Shown: positions 11,961-24,347, numbered from the stretch's first letter. The stretch is 64,000 nucleotides of DNA from Hyposmocoma kahamanoa (GCF_003589595.1 NW_020653337.1:3040561-3104560), one strand, 5' to 3'. The notes: generated by a model from the letters alone, not told the origin. Translations and numbers: made by a program.

Positions 11961-14680
11961 GATGTTTTGATATTCATGTGTAGTTGTAGTGGGTTTGTTA
12001 CCAGAATAGAATTGGTGTTAACTAAAAGGGAAAATATATCTTTTAAGTATTATTTATTTAGTAATTAGATAAATAATTTAAAAAGTGCCTGTATGTAGGT
12101 ATGCACTTGTATGGAAATGGCTTTGGTAATTTATTTACATGATAATTCTTTCGTGTATGTGGATTATCTAGATCGTCTGATGTATGATTAAAAACAAATA
12201 AGCCCCAATGAAGAGATTGTCGAGAAATTCGAAAAGATGAAACACAATGGATACAGAACAATGGGTAATAAGCAAATTAAGCCAAACAAGATAGATCAAC
12301 AACAGCTTGTTTTAAAAACAATCAAATATGCACCGGTCATTATTTCTATCACTCAAATCTTGAGTCTCGATGAGATAAGACTCGACAAGTCGAAACAAGA
12401 TCGAGATGTGGAAACCGAGGGAAACAATCGACAAACGCTCTGTTCGGATACAACGATAAGTAAAACATGGCTACCAGCGAAAATACTTGAATCTAGAGCT
12501 GTGTGAATCACACACTGGGATTTTTTTAAAGTAGCTGTGATTTAATTCTTTCTAAATAGTTAGAAACAGCGTTCTCAACCGCTGAACAGAAACTATCAAC
12601 ATTTTTATTTATATTAATATTGTTACCAGAAAATAGGGTTGAGGTTCGCCGCGCACATCCTAGAACAACGCTCTGACGTTGTCGACGAAATATCTTGGAG
12701 TGTCGAAGTCCAGCAAATTTCAGCAGACTCAGGAGGTTGCTGAGACTTGTGGTGGAGCTCGGGTAGCTCGAGTTGGACCCTTGCAGGCTCGGCACCCACC
12801 CACACGCAAAATTGCGGCAAAGACGTGGAGATGAGGACATCAACCCGTCACACCATGCCAGGGTTAAGATTCATACATGTAGTCCTTTATAATACGTTGT
12901 ACTATTTCTAAAGATTATACACAAAATTATATCTTACATTATTTACATAACGGTCATATTTGAATATTCAAAAGTAACAGATTACGTAGCGTAATCTATG
13001 AGTACGATACGATATACTATTCCACTACTACGGTGTTTATTGCCCTGTAGTATATCACTTGGAAGACAATAATTAGCAAGGATTTAGTTCGTTAAATGAA
13101 TCGTACTTTGGACTTCTCATGATAGGTCGTAAGCAGCTTTTCAAGACATTGTCAAAGTATTAGATAAATATTTCAAATTTGGAACTCCATCACTATCCAA
13201 TTATAGAGAGTTATCAAGCAACTCTAGCGCAGATAATGTGGCGATCGCATCTGTAAACAATGGCGGTGCGGGCCACGCTCTCATTAGCCAGCCTTGTCGA
13301 GATACGCTCGGAAATTGCGCAATTCCAGAATCGAGCGAATCGATTCTGTCGATTTGTAATCGATGGATTGTTTAGCGCTAGTGTACCACACGTTATTTGA
13401 AAATATATTTATGCTTTATTGTACAAAGGCTGTAGTGTTAGAATTTGAGACATTTGTTTAATTAAAAATATTACACAAAATACAAAATAGAAAGGCCGAC
13501 TGAACGATTAGAGGCTATTTAAAACATCGGGCAGCAAAACAAATTTTAAATATTCAAACGTCAAAATAGGTACGGACATAATTATAGTTAGTGATAAGTT
13601 AGTATTAAATATTAAGTTATACTAATACATAAAATACAAAATGCCTGTAAGTTCAATATTGTAGTTTATCTCCTGCTGCTAAACTCATCGTAATTGTAGG
13701 CATATGAGTTTTGTTCGACGTTGACAGCATTGCATTAAAGCATTAAAACAACAGTACACCACGCAAGTTTCTTACACAGCTAATAAAACATAGACGCACC
13801 ATAACAAACTTTATTTGAAAGCCGTACAGTTCCGAATAGATACGGGGTATATTTTGACAGATGGTATCATTACAGCTTTTTGAGCTGTCCACGCTTTGGA
13901 TTCGCGATCGCCGCGTGCGATACCCGCCGAATGACAACACCGCGACAGCCGCCGATCGCAGCAACGATACTCGATGTGTGGCCACCCTTACTTTTTGCTC
14001 GATTCTAGATTGTATTGTGTTATGAATCGATATTTATTTCGGTTGTCGCGCATCTCTGTTTTTATGCGCATTTTGTGTTGAGGCCAATATTGCGGCGGCA
14101 CGTTTGTAAACGATTAATGGTGTACTCTGTCTACTTCGCAAATTGTATTGCAACAAATTGTTCGGTTAGAATAGGCATGATGTTGCAAGGGATTTAAAAC
14201 GCATTTTGCAGTCGTTAAGGATGTTCACGGTACGTTTGAGTCCATTTGAATGGACTTTCTTCCTGGGGCTATACATTTACCTCTTTGGAGAGATGATGTC
14301 CTGGTACTTACCTGCAAAGGAAATATAAGTTTAATATTAGCTATTAAATAAATAACACGACTTAAGCTTTGTGGAAGAGTAAATTCAAATATATTTTTCA
14401 CCTCACTAACTCGGTAAGGCTTTCTTTTTCATTAGTAATCTGAGCGTAAAAGCGTTTTGTCCACGCTAACGTGGAAAATGTTTTTGAAATTCGAACTACA
14501 CGTTGGACTGTGGTGCACCTAACTTTTTCTTTCGATGAACATGAAAACATAATGACGCGTTCAACTACACGATTTGTCGTACATTATTTATGTAATATAA
14601 ATCCGTTGGTATAGTTTATTATTATTATTATTGGCATTAAATTGACAACGATAACAAATTTTGTTTATTAAATTATTTTT
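11961..14680. other. Repeat-poor unique sequence
   Basis: No recognised TE. At 12,526-12,843 two minus-strand ORFs (105 and 65 codons) overlap in different frames over a GC-richer core (12,640-12,840). No domain is recognised and no splice acceptor is convincing. CpG-rich patches also occur at 13,240-13,380 and 13,880-13,960. Near 14,315 the minus strand reads TTTGCAG followed by GTAAGTACC, usable as acceptor or donor, but no neighbouring coding exon is evident. Confidence 0.35.
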
Positions 14681-14685
14681 GATGT

Positions 14686-14810
14686 TATTTATTTATTTAT
14701 TTATTTGCATTTCACATATAGTCTTAAGTGTACACAAACTTAGAACTATGGTAGGAACTACATGTGAGACCCTGTAAGGGCGTAGCAAAATACACTTATG
14801 ACATAGTACA
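14686..14810 (-). mobile_element. Possible LINE 3' end (minus strand)
   Basis: A (TTTA)n run at about 14,686-14,706 is followed by TTGCATTTCACATATAGTC and sequence without ORFs. A similar TTTATTTATTTGCATTTAAA start occurs at about 14,900. This looks like an antisense LINE tail with a TAAA simple repeat; no RT coding part remains. Confidence 0.3.
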
Positions 14811-15225
14811 TATTTTAACCATGGTAATATAAATTAGAGTTTCATATACAACTGTATAAGTCTTTTAATATTCATATCTATCTATTTATCAAAATTCAAT
14901 TTATTTATTTGCATTTAAACTCTAAATTGTAAATTAGTGCATAGGAACATACTAACGCGTACATTATATACCTTTCAAAGGTTGTGATGACATTTAAAAA
15001 TATTTGAAGGTTTATGTATGTATGAATAAAACTGATTTGTTATAGTTCAACTGTTTTTCTTTCATCTACCGATTTCGTCGCTATAGTGAGGTTACGCGGA
15101 CAACGATTTTCATCACCTGAAGAGACTGTCGAAGAGTATGAAAATATGTTTCAGAGATTGTCACGGAGGAGTGGCATAAATGTTTTCAAAATTGGTTCAT
15201 TCGTATGAAAAAGTGCATTTTTTTT

Positions 15226-15434
15226 TAATAATAATAATAGTCACGTACACACTCAACATAGCCCCGCACTAGGGAAACCCTGTGTCGCGGGTGCCATGGA
15301 CACACATAGACAACCACAAATTACACCCAAACTCACGAGAGAAATAAATGAAGGCCATAAAAATATTTCACCCGGTCCGGGAATCGAACCTGGGACCTCT
15401 GCGTGGCATGGTAGCCGTTCGGCCATGGAGGCAG
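15226..15434 (-). mobile_element. tRNA-derived SINE (family S2)
   Basis: Minus-strand copy with (TTA)n tail at 15,226-15,239, the body with CCATGGCACCCGCGACACAG, and a tRNA-like head with B box GGTTCGATTCC and A-box region TGGCCGAACGGCTA. Very similar to the copy at 1,663-1,884. Confidence 0.85.
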
Positions 15435-15560
15435 TTAAACTTAACTTTAAAACCATTGTTTTGCTCGTGGTTCAATGTTGGACATCTTCGCTTGCTAAGG
15501 TTTCAATACAAGCACTCGCGTCAAAAAAATTTGCAGCCTTGCGTAACAAATAACTATTAA

Positions 15561-15889
15561 CTATAATTATTAATACAAAGATCGAACACTCAGAAAAAAT
15601 TGATAAATCTGTAACGGATTTCTCATAGATGGTGCTACGACTAAAAAGTCGTTGAAAGACCAAGTACAAAGACACGACGCAAGCACATAGAGAAATTCGT
15701 GAGGTCCGTTGGTTCGTTCCGTGGCTTAGTTGGTATAGCGTCTGACACGGTATGCAAGAAGACGTCGGTTCGAATCCGACCGGATCGAAAGAATTTTTTC
15801 TGAGTGAATCGATTTTTGTATTAATAATTATTACAAACTAGTGGAGTAATTTCACAAAAAATAATTGAATATCAATTCAATAAAAATTT
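15561..15889 (+). mobile_element. Composite tRNA-like element, copy B (one direct repeat deleted)
   Basis: Bounded by TSD AATAACTATT (15,549-15,558 and 15,890-15,899). The leading inverted piece joins directly to the middle of the body, so the first direct repeat and the first part of the body are missing. A box TGGCTTAGTTGG (15,722-15,733) and B box GGTTCGAATCC (15,767-15,777) are intact. The 3' repeat ends in AAAATTT. Confidence 0.85.
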
Positions 15890-15899
15890 AATAACTATT

Positions 15900-16955
15900 T
15901 TTTTCTCTATTATTTCATAGGTAAGCAAAATTACAGCTGAAATCATTACATCATAGCCGGGTTCTATATTTATTGTGGGCGTGTCAAGAAATTCATAGAT
16001 CTCCGTTGTTTTTATGAACCATTTGATATTTCACGCCTTTAGAAAGAAAGTGACCCAAAACCAAAATTTCAACTTTTTGGGAAAACGCAAAATACGTTTT
16101 GAAGTACTAAAGACAATGGCCTTATTAGTAGTAGAAAATAATGATGTACCATTTAGCTTTACATTAGCCCTAAAAATGACTTCTGATTATTTATTTAACA
16201 ATTTAAAAATATAATTTACAAAAACTAATTGCTATAAGGTCACTGATTTTTTTTTATTGTCATTTGACCTAACATAAATTACTACATTTTCACCTGTTAT
16301 GCAAGATATTAAGATCAAAATTAAATTGTTTTAATCGTGAAATAGTGTCTTCTAAAGTAATAAAGTAACTCACTTTTGTAAAAAAATTATGATTTATGAT
16401 TTTTGCAACGAAAACGGCTCAATTGTTAATTCGCCACTTTTTCTCAATGATAGTGGCGTGTAGTCTTTGCAGATACGGGAGTGGAATTTCAAACATATTA
16501 AAGAAACTTATATGTAGAGAGTCTGTGCCAGTAGAGTCTTGATGAGTGTTCCAAATTAACAATTATTTTTAAAGTCGATTTATAAAGTCGGTATAAACCC
16601 AATTCCTTCATTTCTTGAGTTATGTCACTTTTATTTTAAAGGTGCGATTTGTTGGAGTATATTGCTCTGCATCATTTGGAAAATCATTACATTAGAAGGT
16701 GTTAACAGCGCCCCAGAGTTGTATGCCATAAGACTAAAATTTGTTTATTATTGTTTTAATCAGTAGCCAGTTTTGAATTTCGTCCAATCAGCCAGAGGAG
16801 CCCTTTTAATTTCAAATTTTTGAAAATAAACATTTACATTCATTTATCATTTACAATATCGTAGCTTTGGTACAAACAAGTCACATGTGATCATACGTCA
16901 AAAGTGTATTAAATAAAAATGAATAGGCCGCAAACACAACCAATATAACCTTTTT
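15900..16955. other. No recognised feature
   Basis: AT-rich sequence. The phrase ATGTGATCATACGTCAAAAG near 16,885 recurs with slight change near 51,897, so part of this stretch is probably an unassigned old repeat. Confidence 0.35.
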
Positions 16956-16956
16956 T

Positions 16957-17391
16957 TAACCGACTTTAAAAAAGGAGGAGGTTCTCAATTCGACTGTATG
17001 CTCTTTTTTTTTTCTTTTTTTTTATGTATGTTACTCGATAACTCCGGTATTTGTGAACCGATTTTCATGATTCTTTTTTTGTTGGAAAAGGGGTACTTCC
17101 ATAGTGGTCCCATTTCATTTTGAAGAAAATCATCCACCTAGAAGGGTGGCTGTTCACGCATGAAGATTCATTTTTATAAATAGCGCCTAACTTTAATTTA
17201 GGAGCAATTACTTTAATGGTTGATTTTGCTATTTCTCCAATTCAAGGCGTTTTTCTCTCAATATACTTTGAGTAGTGAGAACCGATTTTTATTATCTCCA
17301 GTGTCAAGTACTGCATAGTGGCGAACTAGGGGATATTTCACTAAAACTTAGCAAATAGACGAAATAATCCACGTACTTTTGAGGTCGGTTT
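16957..17391 (+). mobile_element. DNA element with AACCGAC ends (family D), longest copy
   Basis: Starts AACCGACTTTAAAAAAGG and ends near TTTTGAGGTCGGTTT; the ends are inverted repeats of about 14 bp. The interior has TCTCAATTCGACTGTATG, ATAACTCCGGTATTTGTGAA and AATCATCCACC phrases. Truncated relatives lie at 23.28, 28.31, 34.55 and 50.04 kb. A common lepidopteran repeat type (from memory); superfamily not assigned. Confidence 0.7.
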
Positions 17392-17560
17392 ATTTAGTAC
17401 TCTGTACTGAGATTATTCAATAAGCAAATTACACTTGAAATTGTCATATTGATTAAGCACTACCTACTACTCATTCGTAATACAAATTCCCTTGAGGAAT
17501 GTGTGAATGATTAAAAAAGTATAGGGGTTACTCTTTGTAAATACATTTTTGTATACAACG
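17392..17560. repeat. Unassigned repeat adjoining family D
   Basis: TTTAGTACTCTGTACTGAGA directly follows the family D end here, and its reverse complement directly precedes the family D copy at 50,041. The next segment (AATTGTCATATTGATTAAGC and following) is related to 49,015-49,075. The mobile unit may therefore extend beyond the AACCGAC ends. Confidence 0.5.
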
Positions 17561-18342
17561 ATATCTTTGTATTGGCGTATCTACTAGACGCGGCGTTCCA
17601 TAAACACGCTGTGTTTTACTGATGTGCGGTGAAGACACTTCAATATCATAGATTAATAAGCAACAGAGCGTTCTCACTACACAATATCAGAGTAGCGTTA
17701 ATATGAATACAATTGTCGTTATGGTTAAGGTATATAAATTGAAATATATTATACAAAAAGATTAGGCTACATGGTCTAATGTAACACAACATCAATAATT
17801 TCAACAACTCAACTGTATTTTTTGCTTTTACTTAATTTGTTTTTGTTTTTAATAATGCATAATTATAAATAGTAAGCGGAAGACCCATGGGTCAAAGCAT
17901 AATTATATTTTATAATACCGACTTTCCTAGGGGCTTCGCGTTAATTCCCCAACTATGGATGAATATAGCTATATACTCAAGATTATCTGCCTGCCTAGCT
18001 TATTTCCAATACGTAGTTATAAACGTTTTTTGTTTGGAACATGTAGTTGCTCTGTGAATGTTCGAGTCAATAGATTGAAGTCGTTGTTTGTACATATATT
18101 CGACTGTGAACTGGCAATCGGTACTATCTCAATTTGGACAATTGTACAGGTGAAGAAAAATTTTTTTGCGTCATTTATATAGCATCTGATTTATTAAATA
18201 AAAATAAGTAGTTTTTAAATATGTTTATTACACATGCACTTCGTTTTGTAGTATTTAGTACATCGTTTGTATCCTTTACAACATTTATTTTAAAATACCA
18301 CAGACCGAAACGACTTGCAAACGTTAAACCGATCACTACTGT
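17561..18342. other. No recognised feature
   Basis: AT-rich. One 75-codon ORF (17,955-18,182) without splice context or recognisable domain. Confidence 0.35.
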
Positions 18343-18570
18343 CATTGACTTACAAATAAATGGACGACGGGTCTAATACAAAAACCACGAAAAAAATGTC
18401 CCAAGTCAACCTATTCGAAATTTAAATTGTTATGTCATCGCAGTATCGCGCTGTCCGTAGAACAAATGAAGACTAAAGCGGAGTGTCGCGCTCTGTATAC
18501 GATTTTAGCGCCTTACAAGTGCGGACACTTTTTAGCGCGGACCCGACGTCCATATAATTGTAAGTCAATG
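18343..18570 (+). mobile_element. TIR element, family M1, copy 1 (internally deleted)
   Basis: Begins CATTGACTTACAA and ends TTGTAAGTCAATG, with an imperfect TIR of about 31 bp (continuing ATAAATGGACGACGGGT at the left and a variant at the right). Flanked by a perfect 8-bp TSD ACTACTGT (18,335-18,342 and 18,571-18,578). 228 bp and non-coding. The 8-bp TSD and CA start point to the hAT or P superfamilies (known family features); which of the two is unresolved. Confidence 0.92.
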
Positions 18571-18654
18571 ACTACTGTGGACTTTTGTCATCGTAGAAGC
18601 TTTAGCAATGGTCTTATATATAAAAAATCACTTTTAGTATAAAGTTCCCTTTAT

Positions 18655-18935
18655 GCAGCAGTAGAGTCCTTGTGAAAGAGTTCGTCCAGTATTTCTGCCG
18701 CCAAGCAGTAACGTGAGCATTACTGCGTTCCGGTTTTGAAGGGTAACAGTGCTGATAAAATTACAGGCACATTGGACTTGTCAATTATGTCTCAGGGTGA
18801 CCGGTGCAGTGGGAGTACCCCTCAGTTCTTTGCGATTTAAAGTTCTGAGTGGCATTGCAACTGTTATGAACAGGCGTGTCGCTTTCCACCAGGCGTACGA
18901 CTTATTCGCGTTAAAGTGTGAAAGTTTTGTGTCAC
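18655..18935 (+). mobile_element. Family G dispersed repeat
   Basis: Plus-strand copy from GCAGTAGAGTCC to GGCGTACGACTTATTCG. Contains the internal GCAGTAACG..CATTACTGC hairpin and a family-typical gap after GTTCGTCCAG. The 3' end with TGATATTATAAAA is lost. Confidence 0.8.
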
Positions 18936-20034
18936 AATAGTTTTAAGCTCGTAAATGACTGGAGTCTTATAAGACGACTGTCAAGAACGGCTAGTTTATT
19001 TTTATTCCTCATATTAATATTATGTCTGTCACTATTTTACACGAAAAAATATTATTTTATGTAAATTACGAAGTCTGAGAATTAATGAACGAGTAAATGA
19101 ATGGAATATAGCTTTTTTAAATTATTTGGCTTGGCGCTTGGCACTGTAAGTTACACAAGGTGAAAGTTTTCGCACCCAGTTACTACGCCTTCATGTACAT
19201 TAATGGCGAATCTGCATTCTATTTACTAGGCAACAACATTTAAATTCCTCAGAAGAATACAACCGCGCGGGCCGCCGCGTAGACCAAGCTCAAGCCAGAC
19301 TCGCCCGCGTGGCAGGGACGCTCGTTTAAGTTAAAACGTAAAAGCTAAACAAATAGAGCGTATTTTGCCGTGACAGTTGGATGCATGCGGTCGCTGTACG
19401 GCGGCAAAGCGGACTCCTCTCTTCGAGGCGGCCGCGCGGGGTAATTGCGATGAAATTCGTGTCAAATAAATGCGCCCTATAAATCCAAATTTTTACGTCA
19501 CTTCTGGGCACAGGAATTTTCTTAAAAGACCTCATAAGAGTCAACGCCTAATTCCTTTTTCAATTTTTTTTCCTGCAAGGCTAAATAAAAAATAATATAA
19601 CGTCTAAAACAATATTGCAAGCCCAAATATTCAAATTTCACAGTTTTAAGGTTGTCACGTAAGCACACAGAAAAGCTGATCTTTATCACACGCACGACTC
19701 GTGTCTATAAAAACTTTTGTCAACACACCCTTGGGGTTTGAATATGGGACACTATGACATGACGATGGTTTGGGGCGTACGGGTTGTTTTTGTTTTTATT
19801 AACCCGGCTGTTTTATGGTTTGGCCAATCAGTCTCTAGTGGTGAGGTTATGCTGCGAAAAATACAATAGAATGGATCTATATGAGAGAATTAAGTGACAT
19901 TTTGGATAAATCTAATTTGACATTGTATTTATTCATTGTTACCATTGTATTTTTTATTTGATTAATGACTTGTAAATTGTACACACATCAAAAGTTTCTA
20001 GAGATCAATGACATGTGGATTCTCCTATACATTA
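18936..20034. other. No recognised gene; CpG-rich patch
   Basis: 19,258-19,440 is distinctly GC- and CpG-rich (GCGCGGGCCGCCGCG, GGCGGCCGCGCGGGG). A 72-codon minus-strand ORF covers it. I cannot tell a promoter-like island from chance composition. Confidence 0.35.
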
Positions 20035-20042
20035 GATTCCTA

Positions 20043-20361
20043 CATTGACTTACAAATAAATGAACGACGGGTCTAATACACAAACCTCGAAAAAAATGTC
20101 CCAAGTCAACCTATTAATAGGTTGACTTCGGACATTTAAAGGACAACGTAGTGACATGTAAAGGAATATGAAAAAGCTAAAACGTTGAATTTAAATTGTA
20201 ATGTCATCGCAGTACTGTCTAATTTTGCTTGCTTCGCTGTCAGTCGAACAAACGAAGACTAAAGCGTGAATGACGCTCTGTATACGATTTTAACGCCCTA
20301 TAAGTTCGGACACTTTTTAGCGCGGACTCGACGTCCATATTATTATAATTGTAAGTCAATG
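20043..20361 (+). mobile_element. TIR element, family M1, copy 2 (longest)
   Basis: 319 bp with the same CATTGACTTACAA termini and perfect 8-bp TSD GATTCCTA (20,035-20,042 and 20,362-20,369). Contains an internal inverted repeat (AAGTCAACCTATT / AATAGGTTGACTT). Non-coding; mobilisation would need a transposase encoded elsewhere. Confidence 0.92.
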
Positions 20362-20518
20362 GATTCCTAGACATTTTTGAGCAATGTTATTATGTATTGT
20401 CTCTTATTTGTATTCGGTTTTTTCTTTATTTTTTTCTTCTACATTATAATTATTCGAGTTCTTAGTTTTCGTGATTGTTACACATAGGAAATGAAACTAT
20501 TTTTCTTCTATGTCAACC

Positions 20519-20627
20519 GTAACCATGGGACTTGTAAAGGGCCCGAAACGTTGGCTTGCTTGAAAAAACAAATATACGCGATTAAAATCCGGAAAGCTTG
20601 TTTCATTTACTATCACTATTATCACTA
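20519..20627 (+). repeat. GAAACGTTGG palindromic repeat (family P), copy 1
   Basis: ACCATGGGACTTGTAAAGGG, then CCCGAAACGTTGGCTTG, ACAAATATACGCGATTAAAA and TCCGGAAAG. Two other copies lie at 36.2 kb and (minus) 46.76 kb. A small GGACC..GGTCC-type stem precedes the GAAACG core. This recalls the terminal regions of Penelope-like retroelements, but no RT or GIY-YIG coding sequence is present. Confidence 0.6.
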
Positions 20628-20636
20628 CAAAGGTCG

Positions 20637-20841
20637 GAGAAAAATTAATTCGATCCGGCTGGATTCGAAACACGGTCTCCAGCATACCAGGCCGACGCTG
20701 CCCCAACTAAGCTACGGAACGAACCAAAACTTGGGTGTACTCCAACGAGTCTTTCTATGTGCTTGTTGCAGATTTTTGTTTTTGGTTTTTTAACGACTGT
20801 TTTCCGAGCCGTGGTAGTATCGACTTTTAATAAATATTGTA
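20637..20841 (-). mobile_element. Older composite tRNA-like element fragment
   Basis: Minus-strand relative of copy C, carrying a mutated B box (GGATTCGAAAC read on plus), A-box region CCAACTAAGCTA and the AACGACTGTTTTCCGAGCCG portion. Copy C (20,856-21,321) lies immediately next to it. Confidence 0.7.
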
Positions 20842-20855
20842 CAAATTTTTACATT

Positions 20856-21321
20856 TGAATTTTTATTGAATTGATGTCCGATAATTTTTTATGTGAAATT
20901 ACTCCACTAGTGTTACAATTATTAATACAAAGATCGAACATTCAGAAAAAATTCCTTCGATCCGGCCGTATTCGAACCAACGTCTTCCAGCATACCGTGG
21001 CAGACGCTATACCAACTAAGCCACGGAACGAATAAGTGGACCTCACGAATTTTTCTATGTGTTTGCTGTCGTGTCTTTGTATTTGGTTTTTCAACGACTT
21101 TTTAGCCGTAGCGCCATCTATGAGAAATCTTAAGTATTTCGTTACCCAGTTACATACCTTTACAGCTACCAGCCCTGGCTAGAGATGTCGCTATTCATTG
21201 TATTTAAATTTTTATTGAATTGATATTCAATTATTTTTTATGTGAAATTACTCCACTAGTCTGTTACAATTATTAATACAATTTTTTTCAGAGTGTTCGA
21301 TCTTTGTATTAATAATTGTAC
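20856..21321 (-). mobile_element. Composite tRNA-like element, copy C
   Basis: Minus-strand copy with both direct repeats present (about 20,857-20,940 and 21,206-21,281 in window coordinates) around the body. TSD CAAATTTTTACATT (20,842-20,855 and 21,322-21,335). The A box reads CCAACTAAGCCA on plus (21,012-21,023); the B box has one change (20,968-20,978). An independent insertion of the same repeat-body-repeat unit as copy A. Confidence 0.88.
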
Positions 21322-21335
21322 CAAATTTTTACATT

Positions 21336-21838
21336 GTTTTTTACTTTTTCACCCTTAATACACCGCTAACCCTCTAAATTAAACAACATAAAATAAATAA
21401 GGCGTTATGCTAATGTCACTATCTGTAGGCAACACTTGTGGGCGCGCCCGGCCTAGCCTCTATATCATGATGCCACCTTGATATGACATTATTGCGTTTA
21501 GTCTGGTATAATTACGCGGCATATATAGTTTAGGTAATTATTTCTATAAAAGAGTCAACCCGTGACCATGGAGCGTGCAACCGTTCCGAAATATCGGGAA
21601 AATAAAAAGAAGTTATACCGTGGTAAGAAACCTGTTACTAGTGATAATCATTTAGTGAATAACCACGAAAGTCTTAAAATCTATATAATTATTTCTATGT
21701 TCATAAGATTTAGCCGAATGTTGAAGCTTATGATTCCCGATCGTAATAGTACCGTTTGTAGTAATCGCAGGTCTTAACTGTAATTAATAAATATAGATTG
21801 GTTAATACCTCCTACTGAAAGCATGAATAATTTTTAAC
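21336..21838. other. No recognised feature
   Basis: A 71-codon ORF at 21,562-21,777 has no domain or splice signal that I can support. Confidence 0.35.
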
Positions 21839-21839
21839 A

Positions 21840-22078
21840 GGAACAGTCAGCTGCTAGTAGCTGGGAATGTACCTGGCCGAGTCAGGAAATAGATTTCTCA
21901 CAGAAACTTCTACGGCACAGAAGTCGTTAAAAAACCAAAATAAAGATCTTCAACAAGTACATAGAAAAATGCATATGGTCCGTCGGTTCGTTCCGTGGCT
22001 TAACGTATGGCACAGTTTGCTAGGAGACATTGTTTCGAATCCAGTCGGATTGAATCTTTGTGTTAATAATTTAAAAAA
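21840..22078 (+). mobile_element. Composite tRNA-like element, degenerate copy
   Basis: Matches the body from the GCTGGTAG region through GTCGGTTCGTTCCGTGGCTT, then has a deletion inside the tRNA-like module. The B box is altered to GTTTCGAATCC. Ends near CTTTGTGTTAATAATTT. Clearly older than copies A-C. Confidence 0.7.
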
Positions 22079-22171
22079 AACAAGAATTTAAAACAAAATA
22101 GTAGCGACGACGGTTTGGACTGTGGGCGCTGGATGACGAGGTTTCGGCTTCGATTACCTGTAGGATCAATT

Positions 22172-22600
22172 TTGGATTTTTTTATACAAATGTAAGTGCG
22201 CATTTGACCTCCATCTCACCTGATGGAATGTGACGATGAGGTCGACGATGGAGCATACATACTTAAATAATGTCTATTCACTCTTACCTGGAAAAACTCC
22301 AAGTGAATTCCATTCCATAACCGTCCGCCATATTATGAATGTGGAAGCATAACGTTTCGTGCGAATCTTTGGAATATCCACAACATAAGGGTAAAGTCCA
22401 AGCCTAAGTATAGTCCCTCTGTGATATATCCTGTAAAATACCTATAAGCAGATAACTTTACGGCGGTGTTTAGGGCTCCGCAGCTTCACCTCCACTAATT
22501 CCGAGTCACCTATAAGCCTCTTATCACGCTTTTCTATTGAATCCAAGGTAGCCAGTTGGTATGTGGCAGAGCCATCCCAAGGGTGGGCCGGGCTGTGTTG
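22172..22600 (-). pseudogene. Non-LTR retrotransposon ORF2 C-terminus and 3' UTR (Jockey-type), decayed
   Basis: On the minus strand, an interrupted reading gives LDSIEKRDKRLIGD, VVDIPKIRTKRYAS and WNSL, the thumb and C-terminal signature of Jockey-clade LINE ORF2. It is followed by the 3' UTR (GTCGACCTCATCGTCAC; GGAGGTCAAATGCGCACTTA) and an A-rich end at about 22,172. In-frame stops and frameshifts show it is dead. The same 3' UTR occurs on the plus strand at 40.36-40.43 kb, so the two are the same or closely related families. Confidence 0.85.
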
Positions 22601-23055
22601 TTCAATTTTTTTATCATTAAATATTTTTAGGCCTTCATTGTTTTATTTAAAAAAATAAATGTACAGGCGACCCGCTTGGAGGGAAAAAATAATGGTCATG
22701 TTAATCATAACCCACATCAGTCTGCGGCATCCCTGATTGTGTCTATAGCGTGTAATATAAAGTATCTTTATTTTAAGTAATTTGAATTACTACGGATTTC
22801 ATTCAAATAATTCAAATAATTCTGTAGATGGTTCAGTACAAAATGCAAATACTCAAAACAAGCCGACGTAAATCTATTAACGGGTCCACTCAGGGGACCG
22901 ACAATGGCCAGATGCGTATCTTCACCCACGCCGTCTTTGTTAGATATAGCCTCGAATTGTGTTCCTGGTGTAGCTAGACTAGCTAGTATTTTAGGCTTAT
23001 CGTTATACTGAAAATCATAAGAATAATGTAAACGTTACACACTATAACTTACATA
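22601..23055. other. No recognised feature
   Basis: AT-rich with a short GC-richer part around 22,860-22,980; no repeat match found within the window. Confidence 0.35.
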
Positions 23056-23059
23056 AATT

Positions 23060-23262
23060 GGTGAAATTATAGGCACATGGGACTTGTCGACTTATGTCAC
23101 ATGGTGACCGGCGCAGTGGCGGTGCCAGTGACAGATCTTTACGATTTAAAGCTTTAAGTGGCACTGCAACTGTTATGGACAGGCGCGTATCTTACCATCA
23201 GGAGCACGAATTGTTCGTCCTGTCACTTGATATTATAAAAAACTTTTTTTGTAAAAAAACCG
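23060..23262 (+). mobile_element. Family G dispersed repeat, 5'-truncated
   Basis: Starts at TGGTGAAATTATAGGCACAT and runs to the intact 3' end TCACTTGATATTATAAAAAA. A 5' truncation with retained A-rich 3' end is typical of retrotransposed sequence, the best hint here for how family G spreads. Confidence 0.8.
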
Positions 23263-23280
23263 AACTTAATTTTTTGTCAC

Positions 23281-23475
23281 CGGATTTATCCCCTAATTAG
23301 CCACCTTCAGAGGTGGAATATTTGCTTCAAATTTGTATGGGATCACTATTGAGGTACCCCCTTTAAAATAAAACAAGAATCATCGAAATCGGTTCACAGA
23401 TGTCGGAGTAATCGAGTAACTTACACAAAAAAATATAGTTGAGTTGATAGCCTCCTCATTTTTTGAAGTCGGTTA
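23281..23475 (-). mobile_element. Family D element fragment
   Basis: Minus strand: AACCGACTTCAAAAAATGAG, then ACTCCGACATCTGTGAACCG, as in 16,957-17,391. The distal half is missing. Directly follows the family G copy. Confidence 0.7.
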
Positions 23476-24347
23476 AATATAGAAAAAAATTAAAGTGTGT
23501 TGACGCATAAGATATCGATCGCCCAATCGAATAAACGTAAATTATTAAAACACAAACTTTACAGGAAAAATAAAAACAGTAAATACTTCAATAACTCTGC
23601 ACCCGATGGATTTATTTTTAAAAAATGGAAATAAATTACCCTGTGTTTTTATATCGTAAATGAAAATTCATTCTTTTTTATAGATGTTTATATTTGTGTT
23701 TTCCCTGGGAAAAACATTTTGGACGAAATATTTTTGAGTTACATTAATAGATATAGAATACGACATTATTTACCTTTTTCTATTTGACACCAGACAAAAA
23801 GTTCAGTCTCTAGAATGAAGTCATCATGAAATATCACATGTCCCATTTTTAGTCTCGATTTTCACAAAGTTCTGTATTATTTCTCTACACCGTTCTTATA
23901 CTTTTAGGTCTTTATAGATAACGTAATCATTTGTTTAAAGCTATCAACGTAACAATATTACAATTTAATATACAATGTCAAGGGATAAAGTGATCGTCGT
24001 TAACATAAATTATAATAGTTATTATTGTAATTAATGATTCAAATACGAAATAGTGCCCAAAATACAAGGATTTCCATTAAAAAAACACGATTCGTTCGAC
24101 AGAATTATCTCTATACTAGAATTCTGCTGTGATTGGAAAATAAATATTTTCGAAAATATAATTTTTTAAGTAAGATCTCAGCTCACGTTCGTCCACAATC
24201 TGGTGGAAAATGCAGATAAATACACTCGCCTTAATTCTCTGGTCATTTAATTTAATTTACTTTCATTTTATTTCATTTCTTAAAAATACAGAGATTATGC
24301 CACCTCAGATATAGATAGAATACGGCCAAGGGTAAACAAATAAAGTC
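23476..24347. other. No recognised feature
   Basis: Very AT-rich; no TIR, SINE box or RT motif noticed. Confidence 0.4.

Noticed and set aside
12526..12843. A small protein gene on the minus strand (105 codons).
   Set aside because: Two frames are open at once over a GC-rich core, and there is no domain, no convincing start and no splice site.
20519..20627. A hammerhead ribozyme in the GAAACGTTGG repeats.
   Set aside because: The CUGANGA core cannot be found in front of the GGACC/GGTCC stem in any of the three copies; only the GAAAC part fits.
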